64,000 bases of DNA from Pseudoalteromonas aurantia 208 (GCF_014858725.1 NZ_AQGV01000012.1:558001-622000), one strand, 5' to 3'. Counted from the first letter of the stretch, positions 18,770 to 27,153 are shown. Program-made: numbers and translations. Notes: generated by a model from the sequence alone, not told the origin.

Positions 18770-19684
18770 TTAACGTAGATTAACTAAGTAATTCAGTGCA
18801 CCTTTTATTGCAGCTACTTGTCCATCAATACACGATTGGGGTGTTGCTTTAAGGCTATCTGGGTATGCTTCGGTGGTTGTCACATAGGGGGCATCTGTGA
18901 CACCCATACACAATCCAAGTTTGGTACCGTCGTAGTTGATAACACCTTCTTGCTCAATAGGCACACCAATTAGCTGTTTATTTTCATCCGCAGGTGCAAT
19001 ATGCGTTACTTTAGCAACTTCATCAATGATGGATTTTTGAAAATTGGGTTCTGGTTTTTGAGTGTGACCAACTAAATAAAATCCATCAGGAATATTCCAA
19101 TTGTGATTTGTTATACCATCTCGAGCAGCTAAAGCAGGGCGAAATTCGGAGTTATCTGTATCTGTTGTTTCGTGCAAGTCGATATGGCAAATAATATTGT
19201 TTTGAAATTGTGCTAGATAGTCAGCTGCCAGCTTTGATTCTTGTGCAGGGCTGCCATTAAAAAATGATCTATTAGGGTCTATCGCGTCCGGGTTCCAACG
19301 ATTAATTGTTTCGTAACCCCAAGGGCTTAGACAGGGGAGGACAATGAGGTTAAATGTTTCACTATAATGATTACCATACTGTTCCAGAAACTCTAGCGCA
19401 CCGTGCACACCACTGGTTTCATAGCCATGGACACCACCGGTGATTAAAATGGTTTTTTTATCTGTAGTCCAATTTGGTGATTGAATAGCAAATAGGTCAA
19501 ATACTCGGTGTTCGTAGGATAACGAACCGTATTGTGACACGTTAAATCTAGCGCTTAATTCTAATATTTTGGTAACAACATCTGCATCGTAACTGCGTTT
19601 CATGGATTGCGCTTGTAACCACGACTGCTTTTCTGAAGTGCCCCAAGGAGTGCCGACTGTGCCAATAGAATAAGGTTGTGACAT
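18770..19684 (-). CDS. M14-family metallocarboxypeptidase-like protein
   Basis: A 304-aa protein of the M14 / succinylglutamate desuccinylase-like fold. Zinc ligands are apparent as HGYE in ITGGVHGYETSG and the third His in CHIDLHE; the probable catalytic Glu is in TTTEAYPD. SPWGYETINRWNPDAIDPNRSF is typical of the family substrate pocket. No signal peptide is seen, so it probably acts in the cytoplasm on a peptide or N-acyl amino acid. It is convergent with the CBS gene. Confidence 0.8.
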   Translation of the reverse strand: MSQPYSIGTVGTPWGTSEKQSWLQAQSMKRSYDADVVTKILELSARFNVSQYGSLSYEHRVFDLFAIQSPNWTTDKKTILITGGVHGYETSGVHGALEFLEQYGNHYSETFNLIVLPCLSPWGYETINRWNPDAIDPNRSFFNGSPAQESKLAADYLAQFQNNIICHIDLHETTDTDNSEFRPALAARDGITNHNWNIPDGFYLVGHTQKPEPNFQKSIIDEVAKVTHIAPADENKQLIGVPIEQEGVINYDGTKLGLCMGVTDAPYVTTTEAYPDSLKATPQSCIDGQVAAIKGALNYLVNLR

Positions 19685-19750
19685 GTGATGTCTCTTTAAA
19701 GTTATTATTGTGACTGATCCTATTGGCTTTATCGTGCTTAGGCAAATAAT

Positions 19751-20161
19751 CTAGGCTAAATAACCAAGTTGTTTTAATTTGATTTTTTGATTTTTCGCAG
19801 GTTTAAACCCTAATAAGTAAATAGACTTATTATCTGTAGATACTTTGGTTACTTTAATCCCCAATCTGGTTTTTACTTTAACATGTGTAATTGTTTCAGA
19901 TGGAATATATCGTTGAGCGCCAAAGATGTTTACATAGGACAAACCATTATTGCAAAAAAGAACGTGCCTTTGGCCTGTTATTGCTAAAGTGAAATTGATA
20001 GTAGTGATCATTATTACGATAATAGAAAGTGCCATTTGTCCTTTGAATAAAAGGCTTAATGTACCACCTAATAAGTTTAACGATATGATATATATTGAAA
20101 AAGCAAGAATACCTACGATGCAATAGAATGCGAAATTCACTTGTAATTTGAGTTCTTTCAT
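19751..20161 (-). CDS. Small membrane protein with PH-like C-terminal part
   Basis: A 136-aa protein with two N-terminal transmembrane helices (FAFYCIVGILAFSIYIISL and a second around MALSIIVIMITTINFTLAI), followed by a soluble stretch beginning HVLFCNNGLSYVN that resembles bacterial PH-like domains fused to paired helices. Function unknown. It lies 66 bp upstream of the M14 gene on the same strand. Confidence 0.6.
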   Translation of the reverse strand: MKELKLQVNFAFYCIVGILAFSIYIISLNLLGGTLSLLFKGQMALSIIVIMITTINFTLAITGQRHVLFCNNGLSYVNIFGAQRYIPSETITHVKVKTRLGIKVTKVSTDNKSIYLLGFKPAKNQKIKLKQLGYLA

Positions 20162-20661
20162 TGAACACTTATTCCTATTTTAATGGGCCTTTTTGTTGAG
20201 GTTGTGCAAGATATTGAAACAAAATGGATGAAATATGAAGTTAGTAAAAAATAGTGAGACTTTAATTGAGGGGGAATTTAGCGATATTTTTCAGTATAAA
20301 ACAAAGGGCTTGGTTTTATTTTAAAATTATAGACATTAATCTTAGCTAAGATATGTTGCATTTAATGAATCAACATTTCTTCTGTTAATGAATTCCATTA
20401 AAAGAACAAGTATTTAACATGAATTTAAACTAAAACGATAAATAATTAAGAGTGATAATTTGTTATAAGAAACTCATATTATGACTTTGTTACAGTATGT
20501 AGTTGTATTATATGAGTTTTATTTGATGAAGCTGAATTCATGTGCCGTATAAAAATTAATTGACGTTGCTATTTTTCAAACATGAAATAATCAAACGTGA
20601 CAAGCTTCTCACTTTCAAATAAGGTAAAGAGGTATCAACGACCTTATAGAAAGGAAATCAA
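20162..20661. other. 500-bp AT-rich intergenic region
   Basis: No ORF or RNA gene recognised. A 10-bp inverted repeat, AAACTCATAT at 20470-20479 and ATATGAGTTT at 20510-20519, spans a 30-base loop and is followed by TATTT; it may be a weak terminator or RNA fold. AGGAAA at the right end is the ribosome site of the next gene. Confidence 0.5.
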
Positions 20662-21054
20662 ATGAAATTTGAGCAGCTATTAAGTCATTTTGACAGTGGT
20701 ATTTGTGTAGAGCAATTGCAGAAAGAGTCTTTATTGGATTTGGCGTTACTCTTTGTGGGAGTTGACGGTGTTATTTCCGACACCGAACTCGCAGTGGTTA
20801 GAAAATGGGCAGAAACATTAAGTTGGAACTCATCTGTAAAACTTGATAACTATATTGTAGATATGACCGGAAAGTGTATTTTAGCGGTTAAAAATGATGA
20901 TATCGAGGCATTTATTCAACATAGAATGAAGCACATCGTTGACAAACCAATGCGTGAGCTTGCTGTTAAGCTTGCCCATAAAGTCATTGCTGCAGATGGA
21001 AAAATAGATAGCAATGAATTGGCGGCAATGTCTCTACTTGAAGAGCAAGTTTAA
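20662..21054 (+). CDS. TerB-like protein
   Basis: A 130-aa all-helical protein with the paired acidic motifs of TerB-type domains: VDGVISDTEL near residue 33 and ADGKIDSNEL near residue 113. These coordinate metal in TerB of tellurite/stress operons. No other ter gene is adjacent, so a tellurite role should not be assumed. AGGAAA precedes the ATG. Confidence 0.7.
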   Translation: MKFEQLLSHFDSGICVEQLQKESLLDLALLFVGVDGVISDTELAVVRKWAETLSWNSSVKLDNYIVDMTGKCILAVKNDDIEAFIQHRMKHIVDKPMRELAVKLAHKVIAADGKIDSNELAAMSLLEEQV

Positions 21055-21096
21055 ACTATGGGTACGAATTAAGTTAGAGTTGTGATTGTTTACATG

Positions 21097-21411
21097 TCAA
21101 GCGTAGAAAACAGCAAGCCAAACTGTTGCTTGGTTTAGTGCTGTATGGCTTACTTTGTGTTTTGTATGTGCTGGAATATTTAGGTAGTCGCCCTTGTTTA
21201 AGGTGACAGACTGTCCACACTCGAATTCAATTGTGCCAGAACCTTCTAGCACCATGACCCATTCATGTTCAGTTTGATTGTACCAGCCACTATTGGGCGA
21301 CGTTTGCCCAAAAGATACAATACGTTCGATGCGGGTCTGTTTTGTCGCAATGAGCTCTTCAAAGTGCTCTTTGGTTGTGTTGATGGGTAACTGAGATAAT
21401 AAGTTGTTCAT
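21097..21411 (-). CDS. Small cupin-domain protein
   Basis: A 104-aa single-cupin protein. The two cupin motifs are visible as WYNQTEHEWVMVLEGSGTIEF and GDYLNIPAHTKHKV, the latter carrying the His metal ligand. Substrate unknown; similar small cupins are sugar-binding, dioxygenase-like or structural. Confidence 0.75.
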   Translation of the reverse strand: MNNLLSQLPINTTKEHFEELIATKQTRIERIVSFGQTSPNSGWYNQTEHEWVMVLEGSGTIEFECGQSVTLNKGDYLNIPAHTKHKVSHTALNQATVWLAVFYA

Positions 21412-21607
21412 AATATATGTTGGGTAACACCTGCGAATACTAGATAAAATATCAATACATGCGTAAGAATTCCAATATAAGTTGGGAATTTATGAGAAAG
21501 AGCGCGTAATTCGCTTCTTGTGCTAGATTTAAACAAAGTGTGACTTTACCTTGAGTATCGAGGTATTGATTTGTTACTATGTTGCTAGGTTTTATTTGGG
21601 GGGGGCT

Positions 21608-21784
21608 ATGAATAGTATAATTAATAATAATATCATTACGAGTCGGTTTGTTCGTGTAAATGGTGTTATGAAAAAAGTTCGTATTAATGGCGCTGATGAT
21701 GCGTTTGAAGCTGCTTTGAAAGTAAGGAATGGTCGCAAGAAGCAAATAGAGCAGGAGCTTTTAGTACATGGTCTCACAGGCTAA
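21608..21784 (+). CDS. 58-aa small protein, unrecognised
   Basis: ATG 21608 follows a run of eight Gs that could serve as ribosome site. The product is basic and mostly helical (RFVRVNGVMKKVRINGADD, then KVRNGRKKQIEQEL). Its stop overlaps the next gene by 17 bp, suggesting coupled translation. A TTG-started frame reaches back to 21551, but the ATG fits better. Function unknown. Confidence 0.45.
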   Translation: MNSIINNNIITSRFVRVNGVMKKVRINGADDAFEAALKVRNGRKKQIEQELLVHGLTG

Positions 21785-22370
21785 TACCACCTCCCACCCA
21801 CAATACAATCCGATATTTGAAAAGTTAGTGATTAGTACCAATGAAGATTCGAAATATCGACTTATTGGAATGCTGGCTTATGCAGACTACAAATTAGAAA
21901 AATACCAGTGGAAAGAGCATTACCGACAAGTCCATAATGATACCAGTGTGCCCCCTGAAATGGTGGCAAATTTCCTACTCAATTATCATGACGCCAAACT
22001 AAAAAAGTTGGTAAATGATGCGGAGGCAACCTTTTTATCATTTGCAGAGCACTACGCAGAGCAGCGTATCGCTGACTTATATAATGAGTTGAAGGATGAT
22101 GTTGTTTCTAAAACAGTAAAAAAAGAAAGCCAATTGATCCAAGATACAATCAAGGAAAGTACTGATGGCTGGTTTTCGGTGGTATTAAAGGGGGCATTAG
22201 GCTCAGCGCTCTTTGCTATGTCGATCTTTATTTTTTCAGTATTGTTTTCAGTTGCCAAACCGAGTTCTAACTATGGCAAACTCATTCAGTTTATGATTGG
22301 TGGTGAAGAGTACGTTATTTTACCAATGAATGATTGTCGATTAACTGACTCAAGTAAGACATGCCCCTAG
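21768..22370 (+). CDS. Unrecognised 200-aa protein with one membrane helix
   Basis: A charged, helical N-terminal part (residues 1-130) precedes one transmembrane helix (GALGSALFAMSIFIFSVLF, about 140-163) and a short C-terminal tail. I recognise no domain. The gene overlaps the small upstream ORF and is convergent with a RiPP-like precursor gene; a strong hairpin separates them. It belongs to an accessory patch of hypothetical genes reaching to the tRNA-Pro. Confidence 0.6.
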   Translation: MVSQANTTSHPQYNPIFEKLVISTNEDSKYRLIGMLAYADYKLEKYQWKEHYRQVHNDTSVPPEMVANFLLNYHDAKLKKLVNDAEATFLSFAEHYAEQRIADLYNELKDDVVSKTVKKESQLIQDTIKESTDGWFSVVLKGALGSALFAMSIFIFSVLFSVAKPSSNYGKLIQFMIGGEEYVILPMNDCRLTDSSKTCP

Positions 22371-22393
22371 AGGCGCTAAACAGATTCAAAATA

Positions 22394-22433
22394 GTACAGC
22401 ATAACTAAATATGCTGTACGTTAGTTTTAATTA
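22394..22433. terminator. Bidirectional terminator hairpin between convergent genes
   Basis: GTACAGCATA at 22394-22403 and TATGCTGTAC at 22410-22419 form a perfect 10-bp stem with a 6-base loop. The plus strand continues GTTAGTTTTAATT and the minus strand CTATTTTG. Confidence 0.65.
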
Positions 22434-22592
22434 TTAGCACTCACATGCCCAAAATGGCCCGCCCGTTTCAGATACGGGAGGTCGACATGCACGACGACTT
22501 GCACCACCAGCAATCTGCGGTGTAGCGTCGTTTGGTAGACTATTTTTTGTTGATAAGTTTTTTAGTGGTGCTTTTTTTAAATTAAGTTTCAT
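22434..22592 (-). CDS. 52-aa RiPP/bacteriocin-like precursor peptide
   Basis: An ORF of 52 codons on the minus strand. AAGGA lies seven bases before its ATG. The N-terminal part is a leader-like sequence (MKLNLKKAPLKNLSTK, then TPQIAGG) ending in a double glycine near residue 30. The remaining 22 residues form a short core with three Cys, at RRACRPP and FWACEC. This layout is typical of leader-core peptides of modified peptides in Pseudoalteromonas-type genomes, some labelled class I lanthipeptides; recognition is by eye. No lanthionine synthetase, cyclodehydratase, radical SAM enzyme or peptidase-transporter is adjacent, so any maturation enzymes would be encoded elsewhere. Confidence 0.65.
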   Translation of the reverse strand: MKLNLKKAPLKNLSTKNSLPNDATPQIAGGASRRACRPPVSETGGPFWACEC

Positions 22593-22925
22593 ATCATTTC
22601 CTTGAAAAATTTCATTAGTCTTATTTATTTCATACAGCTGAAATATTCAACTGTGATAGTATTGATATCAGCTTAAAATTTATTATTCAAGCTATTTCAT
22701 TAAATATACTCACCAAAAAAATTCGCTTACTGATCTATATATTCATTGTAAATAAGTACTTACTAGGGCTGCGTGTATTTCACAGCTTACACGTTTCTAT
22801 TTCATACCAAGTTTTGTTGTGCGCCAACTGGGTTGTGGTTTGCGGGTTGAATAGTCGCTCCCATCTGGTGCTTTATTTTCTTTTATCCGTTTTGCTCCTG
22901 CTTAACAGCTTGTTAGTCAGCAATG
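22593..22925. other. Intergenic region upstream of the precursor peptide
   Basis: About 330 bp. The left, AT-rich part is the probable minus-strand promoter region of the precursor gene, but no clear -35/-10 pair stands out. The right part is less AT-rich and shows no ORF or repeat that I can support. Confidence 0.4.
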
Positions 22926-23912
22926 CTATCTATAATTCATATTTTTAACTTTACGGAATAACTTTATCCACACAAATACATAAGGAATACAAGTTAATAC
23001 TGCGAGAAAGTATGGAAGAAATGGGCTCCACACTAGCTGAATATCTGTTTTTAGCCCCAATAAAAAAATCGGTGTTAAAATACCAAGCACAAATATAAAT
23101 GCGGTTGCTTTTAGCGCAAGAACTGTATTTTCTTTCAAGTTGAAACTAACGATAACTTGTTGATGTATAGCTAAGCTTTTAGTAAGTTGAGGTATTACAC
23201 GGTGATTATATACGCTAATTATATCAAAATATTTTGTTAATATTTGACCGTAATCTTCTGTATCTTTTAATCTCGGCTGAAAGCTAGTATGCCAGATATC
23301 ATTTTTTTCTTCATTGGTGTATTCAATTTGCGAGCTGGATATCTGTTGTTCGAACTCTTCTTTGAGATTCAACTGTGTCTGCATGCTTTTAACTTTAGTG
23401 CAGCGTTCAGCTAATGCAATAAGTGATTGACTATGGCTTTGCCAGTACAAATTCAAAAGATTAATACGGGTACTTATTTCTTTTAATCTACAAGTATCTG
23501 ATTTCTTGAACTCGGCCAGATTATTTATATCGCTAAAAAGGTAAGAGCTGATAAGTTGACTAAGAAAAGAACACAAAGAATGAGTAGTATTATAGATATC
23601 AGTATCGCTTTGTGCTTGTCTTGGAATTTTATACTCTTTATAATCTAAGTCTTGATAAAAAGATTTTGCTTTACGAAGTACTTTTTTCCCAGACCCACCC
23701 CAGTCTAAAGATCCGCCTTCAGAGATAAAATTTTCATCTTTAAACATCGTAAAGCCTTCGTGATAACTTTCAGCCTCTGAAAGAACATTCACTAGTTTAT
23801 TTTTACTTTCTTCATATTTTTGATAAGCGAACAGTGCGAAAGCAGAGAAGAAAGCTGTCCCGATACCGAGAAATATTCCGTGAATTGTTGGTAGAGCTTC
23901 TAGAATTTGCAT
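22926..23912 (-). CDS. Unrecognised 328-aa membrane protein
   Basis: One N-terminal membrane helix (GIFLGIGTAFFSAFALFAY) and two C-terminal helices (ALKATAFIFVLGILTPIFLLG and FLPYFLAVLTCIPYVFVWI) flank a roughly 220-residue helical, charged domain. No motif is recognised. The layout, a long cytoplasmic or periplasmic helical body between membrane anchors, is common in accessory proteins of unknown role, including some defence-associated ones, but nothing here shows that. Confidence 0.6.
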   Translation of the reverse strand: MQILEALPTIHGIFLGIGTAFFSAFALFAYQKYEESKNKLVNVLSEAESYHEGFTMFKDENFISEGGSLDWGGSGKKVLRKAKSFYQDLDYKEYKIPRQAQSDTDIYNTTHSLCSFLSQLISSYLFSDINNLAEFKKSDTCRLKEISTRINLLNLYWQSHSQSLIALAERCTKVKSMQTQLNLKEEFEQQISSSQIEYTNEEKNDIWHTSFQPRLKDTEDYGQILTKYFDIISVYNHRVIPQLTKSLAIHQQVIVSFNLKENTVLALKATAFIFVLGILTPIFLLGLKTDIQLVWSPFLPYFLAVLTCIPYVFVWIKLFRKVKNMNYR

Positions 23913-23983
23913 TGCTCTAATTTCCTGAATTGGTCAGCTGGCAGCAGATTAGTGATATTTTGAAAGGTTAGGAGGTAACCAAT

Positions 23984-24148
23984 ATGTATGCGCATCAATA
24001 TAGCTTAAAAAATTATCGTAAGTCATACTCTAATCAAGATACTACAACTACAACTACAACTACAACTACAACTACAACTACAACTACAACTACATACAAT
24101 CAAGAAGCGCTAAAGGGAGCCGGCTGCGGTGAAGCTATGAGTCATTAA
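23984..24148 (+). CDS. 54-aa poly-threonine small protein
   Basis: A short ORF with an excellent ribosome site, AGGAGGT at 23970-23976, seven bases before ATG 23984. The N-terminus is tyrosine-rich (MYAHQYSLKNYRKSYSNQ). It is followed by 18 consecutive threonines encoded by nine perfect ACTACA repeats, and the protein ends with EALKGAGCGEAMSH. Hexanucleotide slippage would change only threonine number, not frame. The product is unrecognised; a secreted or modified peptide is conceivable from the Thr-rich middle and Cys in the tail. It lies between two minus-strand genes. Confidence 0.5.
   Translation: MYAHQYSLKNYRKSYSNQDTTTTTTTTTTTTTTTTTTYNQEALKGAGCGEAMSH
24041..24094 (+). repeat. (ACTACA)9 hexanucleotide microsatellite
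   Basis: Nine perfect tandem copies of ACTACA, in frame within the small ORF at 23984-24148, where each copy encodes Thr-Thr. Confidence 0.95.
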
Positions 24149-24192
24149 CTTAAATGTATTTGTTAATGCAATGAGCTTTCAAACTTCATAAT

Positions 24193-24768
24193 TTAATTAT
24201 GAATATTGCTATTCTGATGTTTAATTGGATGGTGCTGTTCACTTTGTTTTCTTTTTAAATATAGACTTTCAACTAAGTTGTACGCTAAGAGTTCATCTAT
24301 CGGTATTGGAGTTTTCAGTCCTAAGTCAAAACATTTAATAATGTCTATAAATGCTGAGGCATGATACTCGTTAATTAGTATTTTTAAGTTTTCGTCTGAT
24401 AATATACCAATAGCATGGTACTTATGAATTCTCATGAAATATTGTTTAATTCTTCTTCTGGATTTGTCTAAATCTAGCTCTATAAACTCATTTTTATTTT
24501 TATTTTTATTTTTATTTTTATTTTCATAGAATTTTGAAACGAAGTTGAATTTATTGGATTCTTTATAAGAAAAAAGCTTTTTCATATCGCTCCTAAATTC
24601 ATCTCTTGAGCTAACTTCTAATATTGCTGAAAATGCAGATAAAAGAGCTGTATCTTTAGTAGTTTTGGCTGTTTCTTTAGCAGCTATTGCACTTTTCCAA
24701 GCCGCTATAGCTGCAGATATTGATGTTGTTAGTGCACAGAGGGATAAGATAAGCTCGAATGGTTTCAT
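24193..24768 (-). CDS. Unrecognised 191-aa protein with N-terminal helix and Lys-Asn repeat
   Basis: One N-terminal membrane helix (ELILSLCALTTSISAAIAAW) precedes a helical cytoplasmic domain, with similarities by eye to small DUF4760-like proteins. The middle contains a Lys-Asn repeat (ENKNKNKNKNKNEF) encoded by five copies of a TTTTTA hexamer on the plus strand, at 24491-24520. The domain after it (RRRIKQYFMRIHKYHAIGIL) looks compact and helical. Function unknown. Confidence 0.6.
   Translation of the reverse strand: MKPFELILSLCALTTSISAAIAAWKSAIAAKETAKTTKDTALLSAFSAILEVSSRDEFRSDMKKLFSYKESNKFNFVSKFYENKNKNKNKNKNEFIELDLDKSRRRIKQYFMRIHKYHAIGILSDENLKILINEYHASAFIDIIKCFDLGLKTPIPIDELLAYNLVESLYLKRKQSEQHHPIKHQNSNIHN
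24491..24520 (-). repeat. (TAAAAA)5 hexanucleotide microsatellite inside a gene
   Basis: Five perfect TTTTTA copies on the plus strand, in frame in the minus-strand gene 24193-24768, giving Lys-Asn dipeptides. It lies 400 bp from a second hexamer microsatellite. Confidence 0.9.
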
Positions 24769-24886
24769 GATTACAGAGTTCCTTTATTTTAACTCAACAA
24801 AAAGTATCATTTAGAATAACCAACTAAAAATACTACATCTAGCATGAGCATTACAAATGCTAACTAGGTGTATTGGTGAACGTTTT

Positions 24887-25018
24887 TTAACCGCTATTGA
24901 TAAGGTACTTAAATATCGTCTCTTCAATTATCTGCTGTTCATTCTCAGTAAAACCTAACAATGGTCGTTCTGGATATTGAACTTGAATATGATCGTTAAC
25001 TTTTCCCCGTAAATCGTA
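24887..25018 (-). pseudogene. Possible 3' gene remnant beside tRNA-Pro
   Basis: An open minus-strand frame of 43 codons with no start, closed upstream by TAG, has a coding-like composition (NDHIQVQYPERPLLGF, then EQQIIEETIFKYL). It may be the tail of a decayed gene at the 3' side of the tRNA. The remaining gap, 24769-25181, shows nothing else I can support. Confidence 0.25.
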
Positions 25019-25181
25019 CTAGTGCTGCGGTAATCCCCCCAATTTAACCCAAGAAATAGAAAATAATTTAAAATAAATATGGTGCGATAAATGTGCGATA
25101 TGAGCTTGGATAATGCGGACGCTAAGTGCGAAAAATAGGAAAAGTAGTTGATGTGACTAATTGATTGGGATAAAGAAAGAT

Positions 25182-25258
25182 TGGTCGGTATGGCAGGATT
25201 TGAACCTGCGACCCCTGACACCCCATGACAGTGCGCTACCAAGCTGCGCCACATACCG
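25182..25258 (-). tRNA. tRNA-Pro (anticodon GGG)
   Basis: A 77-nt cloverleaf on the minus strand starting CGGTATG, with D-arm GCGCAGCTTGGTAGCGC, anticodon loop ATGGGGT (anticodon GGG), T-arm GCAGGTTCAAATCCTGC and encoded CCA. The anticodon stem has one U-U mismatch, as I recall for E. coli proL. Its 3' end faces the accessory patch to the left. Confidence 0.93.
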
Positions 25259-25338
25259 ACTTGCGTTTAACTATACTTATAAAAATTTAAAAGGCAATAA
25301 GTAACTGGTTTGTTTGAACATTAATTGACCTTTATAGA

Positions 25339-25367
25339 AGTAATTGCCTGTTTAGCAGACAATTACT
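25339..25367 (-). terminator. Probable terminator of the AGCS symporter gene
   Basis: AGTAATTGCCTG at 25339-25350 pairs with CAGACAATTACT at 25356-25367 with one non-Watson-Crick position, 10 bp past the gene's stop. The following minus-strand bases (TCTATAAAG) give only a weak U-tract. Confidence 0.4.
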
Positions 25368-25376
25368 CGACAAGCT

Positions 25377-26795
25377 TTACTTTTTCCAAATACCTTTAGG
25401 CAGTGTTTTCTCCATTTCAGGATGGTTGTCAGGGTTAAAAACGGGGGTTATTCCAGCTTTTAACTGACTGCAATAGTCTTTATATAGCCAAATTACAAAT
25501 CCAGAGAGCATAAACAAAGCAACGACGTTTACAATTGCCATCATCCCCATCGAAATGTCTGCCATAGTCCAGATTAAACCGAGCTCACCTACAGCACCGA
25601 ACATCACCATGGCTAAAACGCAGGCTCTGAAAATCAACATGCTATGTTTATACTTGGTATTTAAAAACATCAAGTTGGTTTCGGCATAAGAATAGTTGGC
25701 AACGATAGAAGTAAAAGCAAAAAACAAAATAGCGATAGCGATGAAGATGGCACCCCATTCACCAACGTGTTGAACTAAAGCAGCTTGCGTTAATGCAATA
25801 CCAGTAACGCCTGAGTCGGGTACCAATTGGTTTGACAGTAGAATAAGGGCTGCAGTAGCGGAACAGATGATGATTGTATCAACAAATACACCTAGCATTT
25901 GCACATAACCTTGAGAGGCTGGGTGGTTTGGGTTTGGTGATGCAGTTGCCGCTGCATTTGCTGCACTACCCATACCGGCTTCATTTGAGAATAGGCCTCG
26001 TTTGATCCCTTGGATCATCGCTTGCATTACTGCATAACCAATAGCACCGGCGCCGGCTTGTTCGATCCCTAATGCACTATATATGATCTGTTTAAATACT
26101 GCGGGTAATAAATCATAATTAATGAAGCAAACGTAAAGGGCTACGAGTAAGTATGCCAAAGCCATAAGTGGTACAACAAGTTCAGCAAAACGCGAGATAG
26201 TTTTTAAGCCACCGAAAATGATAAAGGCAGAGCCTATTACCAATAATATACCAACTATGTACTTAGGGATGTCAAATGCGACTTCAAATGCGGCGGCTAT
26301 TGAGTTTGCTTGTACAGCATTAAAGACTAAACCAAAAGCTAAGATTAAGCATAAAGAAAAAACAACGCCCATCCACCGTTTACCTAAACCATACTCCATA
26401 TAATAAGCTGGGCCACCTCTGAAGTTACCGTCGCTGTCTTTTGTTTTATATAGTTGGGCAAGGGTACTTTCTGCAAAACTGGTTGCCATACCTATTAATG
26501 CTATTAGCCACATCCAGAAAATAGCACCGGCGCCGCCTAAATAAAGTGCAACGGCTACACCTGCCATATTGCCTGTTCCAACGCGAGCAGCTAATGAGGT
26601 ACAAAACGCTTGGAAAGATGAAATACCTTCACCAGCTCCCGTACGGCTATTTGCCATGACTTTGACCATATAAGGAAATTGACGAAATTGGATAAACCCT
26701 AAACGAAAGGTAAAGAACAAACCTGCTGCTATTAATAGGTATATAAGCACATGACCCCAAAGCAACCCACTAACAAAGTTTAATACATCAGCCAT
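25377..26795 (-). CDS. Alanine/glycine:cation symporter (AGCS family)
   Basis: A 472-aa inner-membrane transporter with about eleven hydrophobic helices, taking up alanine or glycine with Na+ or H+. The family signature lies in the N-terminal third (ARVGTGNMAGVAVALYLGG, FWMWLIALIGMATSFAEST), together with FRGGPAYYMEYGLGKRW, RGLFSNEAGMGSA and a hydrophobic C-terminal half. Length is typical of AGCS/AlsT/DagA. It stands alone between tRNA-Pro and the rRNA operon. Confidence 0.93.
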   Translation of the reverse strand: MADVLNFVSGLLWGHVLIYLLIAAGLFFTFRLGFIQFRQFPYMVKVMANSRTGAGEGISSFQAFCTSLAARVGTGNMAGVAVALYLGGAGAIFWMWLIALIGMATSFAESTLAQLYKTKDSDGNFRGGPAYYMEYGLGKRWMGVVFSLCLILAFGLVFNAVQANSIAAAFEVAFDIPKYIVGILLVIGSAFIIFGGLKTISRFAELVVPLMALAYLLVALYVCFINYDLLPAVFKQIIYSALGIEQAGAGAIGYAVMQAMIQGIKRGLFSNEAGMGSAANAAATASPNPNHPASQGYVQMLGVFVDTIIICSATAALILLSNQLVPDSGVTGIALTQAALVQHVGEWGAIFIAIAILFFAFTSIVANYSYAETNLMFLNTKYKHSMLIFRACVLAMVMFGAVGELGLIWTMADISMGMMAIVNVVALFMLSGFVIWLYKDYCSQLKAGITPVFNPDNHPEMEKTLPKGIWKK

Positions 26796-26989
26796 AAAAC
26801 AAAGCCTACTTTTATATGAACGAATAAATCAGGGGGCATAATCTAGCACATTCTTTAATTAAAGTCGTATCAAGCGAGGTCAAACCTCAAGTTATGCACA
26901 GCTTTTTGTGGGTAACTTGTGCGCTTGTGGTGCGTATGTCTGTATGTTTCTAAAGTTGAAAAATAATGAATATTTTCATTAAAAAACGC

Positions 26990-27017
26990 TTGATCAAAAA
27001 AAGGATCTCCCTATAAT
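26990..27017 (+). promoter_or_regulatory. rRNA promoter P1
   Basis: TTGATC at 26990-26995, a 16-base spacer and a perfect TATAAT at 27012-27017, followed by a GC-rich discriminator GCGACCCC typical of stringently controlled rRNA promoters. An A/T-rich stretch upstream could be an UP element. Confidence 0.8.
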
Positions 27018-27125
27018 GCGACCCCACTGACACGGAGCAACACGCTGAAAAGCAAATTGAAACGAGTCAGCGTCAAGTAAAACTTAACTTAGCTTTTCAC
27101 TTAAGAAAATGTTTAAAATTAAGTG

Positions 27126-27153
27126 TTGACAAAAATATAGGAAAGCGTAATAT
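27126..27153 (+). promoter_or_regulatory. rRNA promoter P2
   Basis: TTGACA at 27126-27131, a 16-base spacer and TAATAT at 27148-27153, again followed by a GC-rich start region. The tandem P1-P2 layout is usual for gammaproteobacterial rrn operons. Confidence 0.75.

Noticed and set aside
22800..22925. Integron attC-like sequence (GTTAAGC on the minus strand)
   Set aside because: Only one core-like heptamer is present; no paired site, no integrase and no cassette array.
24041..24094. CRISPR-like or phase-variation frameshift repeat
   Set aside because: A 6-bp perfect repeat has no spacers, and hexamer changes keep the reading frame, so on/off switching is not expected.
24955..25254. 99-codon minus-strand ORF
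   Set aside because: It starts inside the tRNA-Pro gene and runs through it, so it is a shadow of the tRNA and the adjacent AT-rich DNA.
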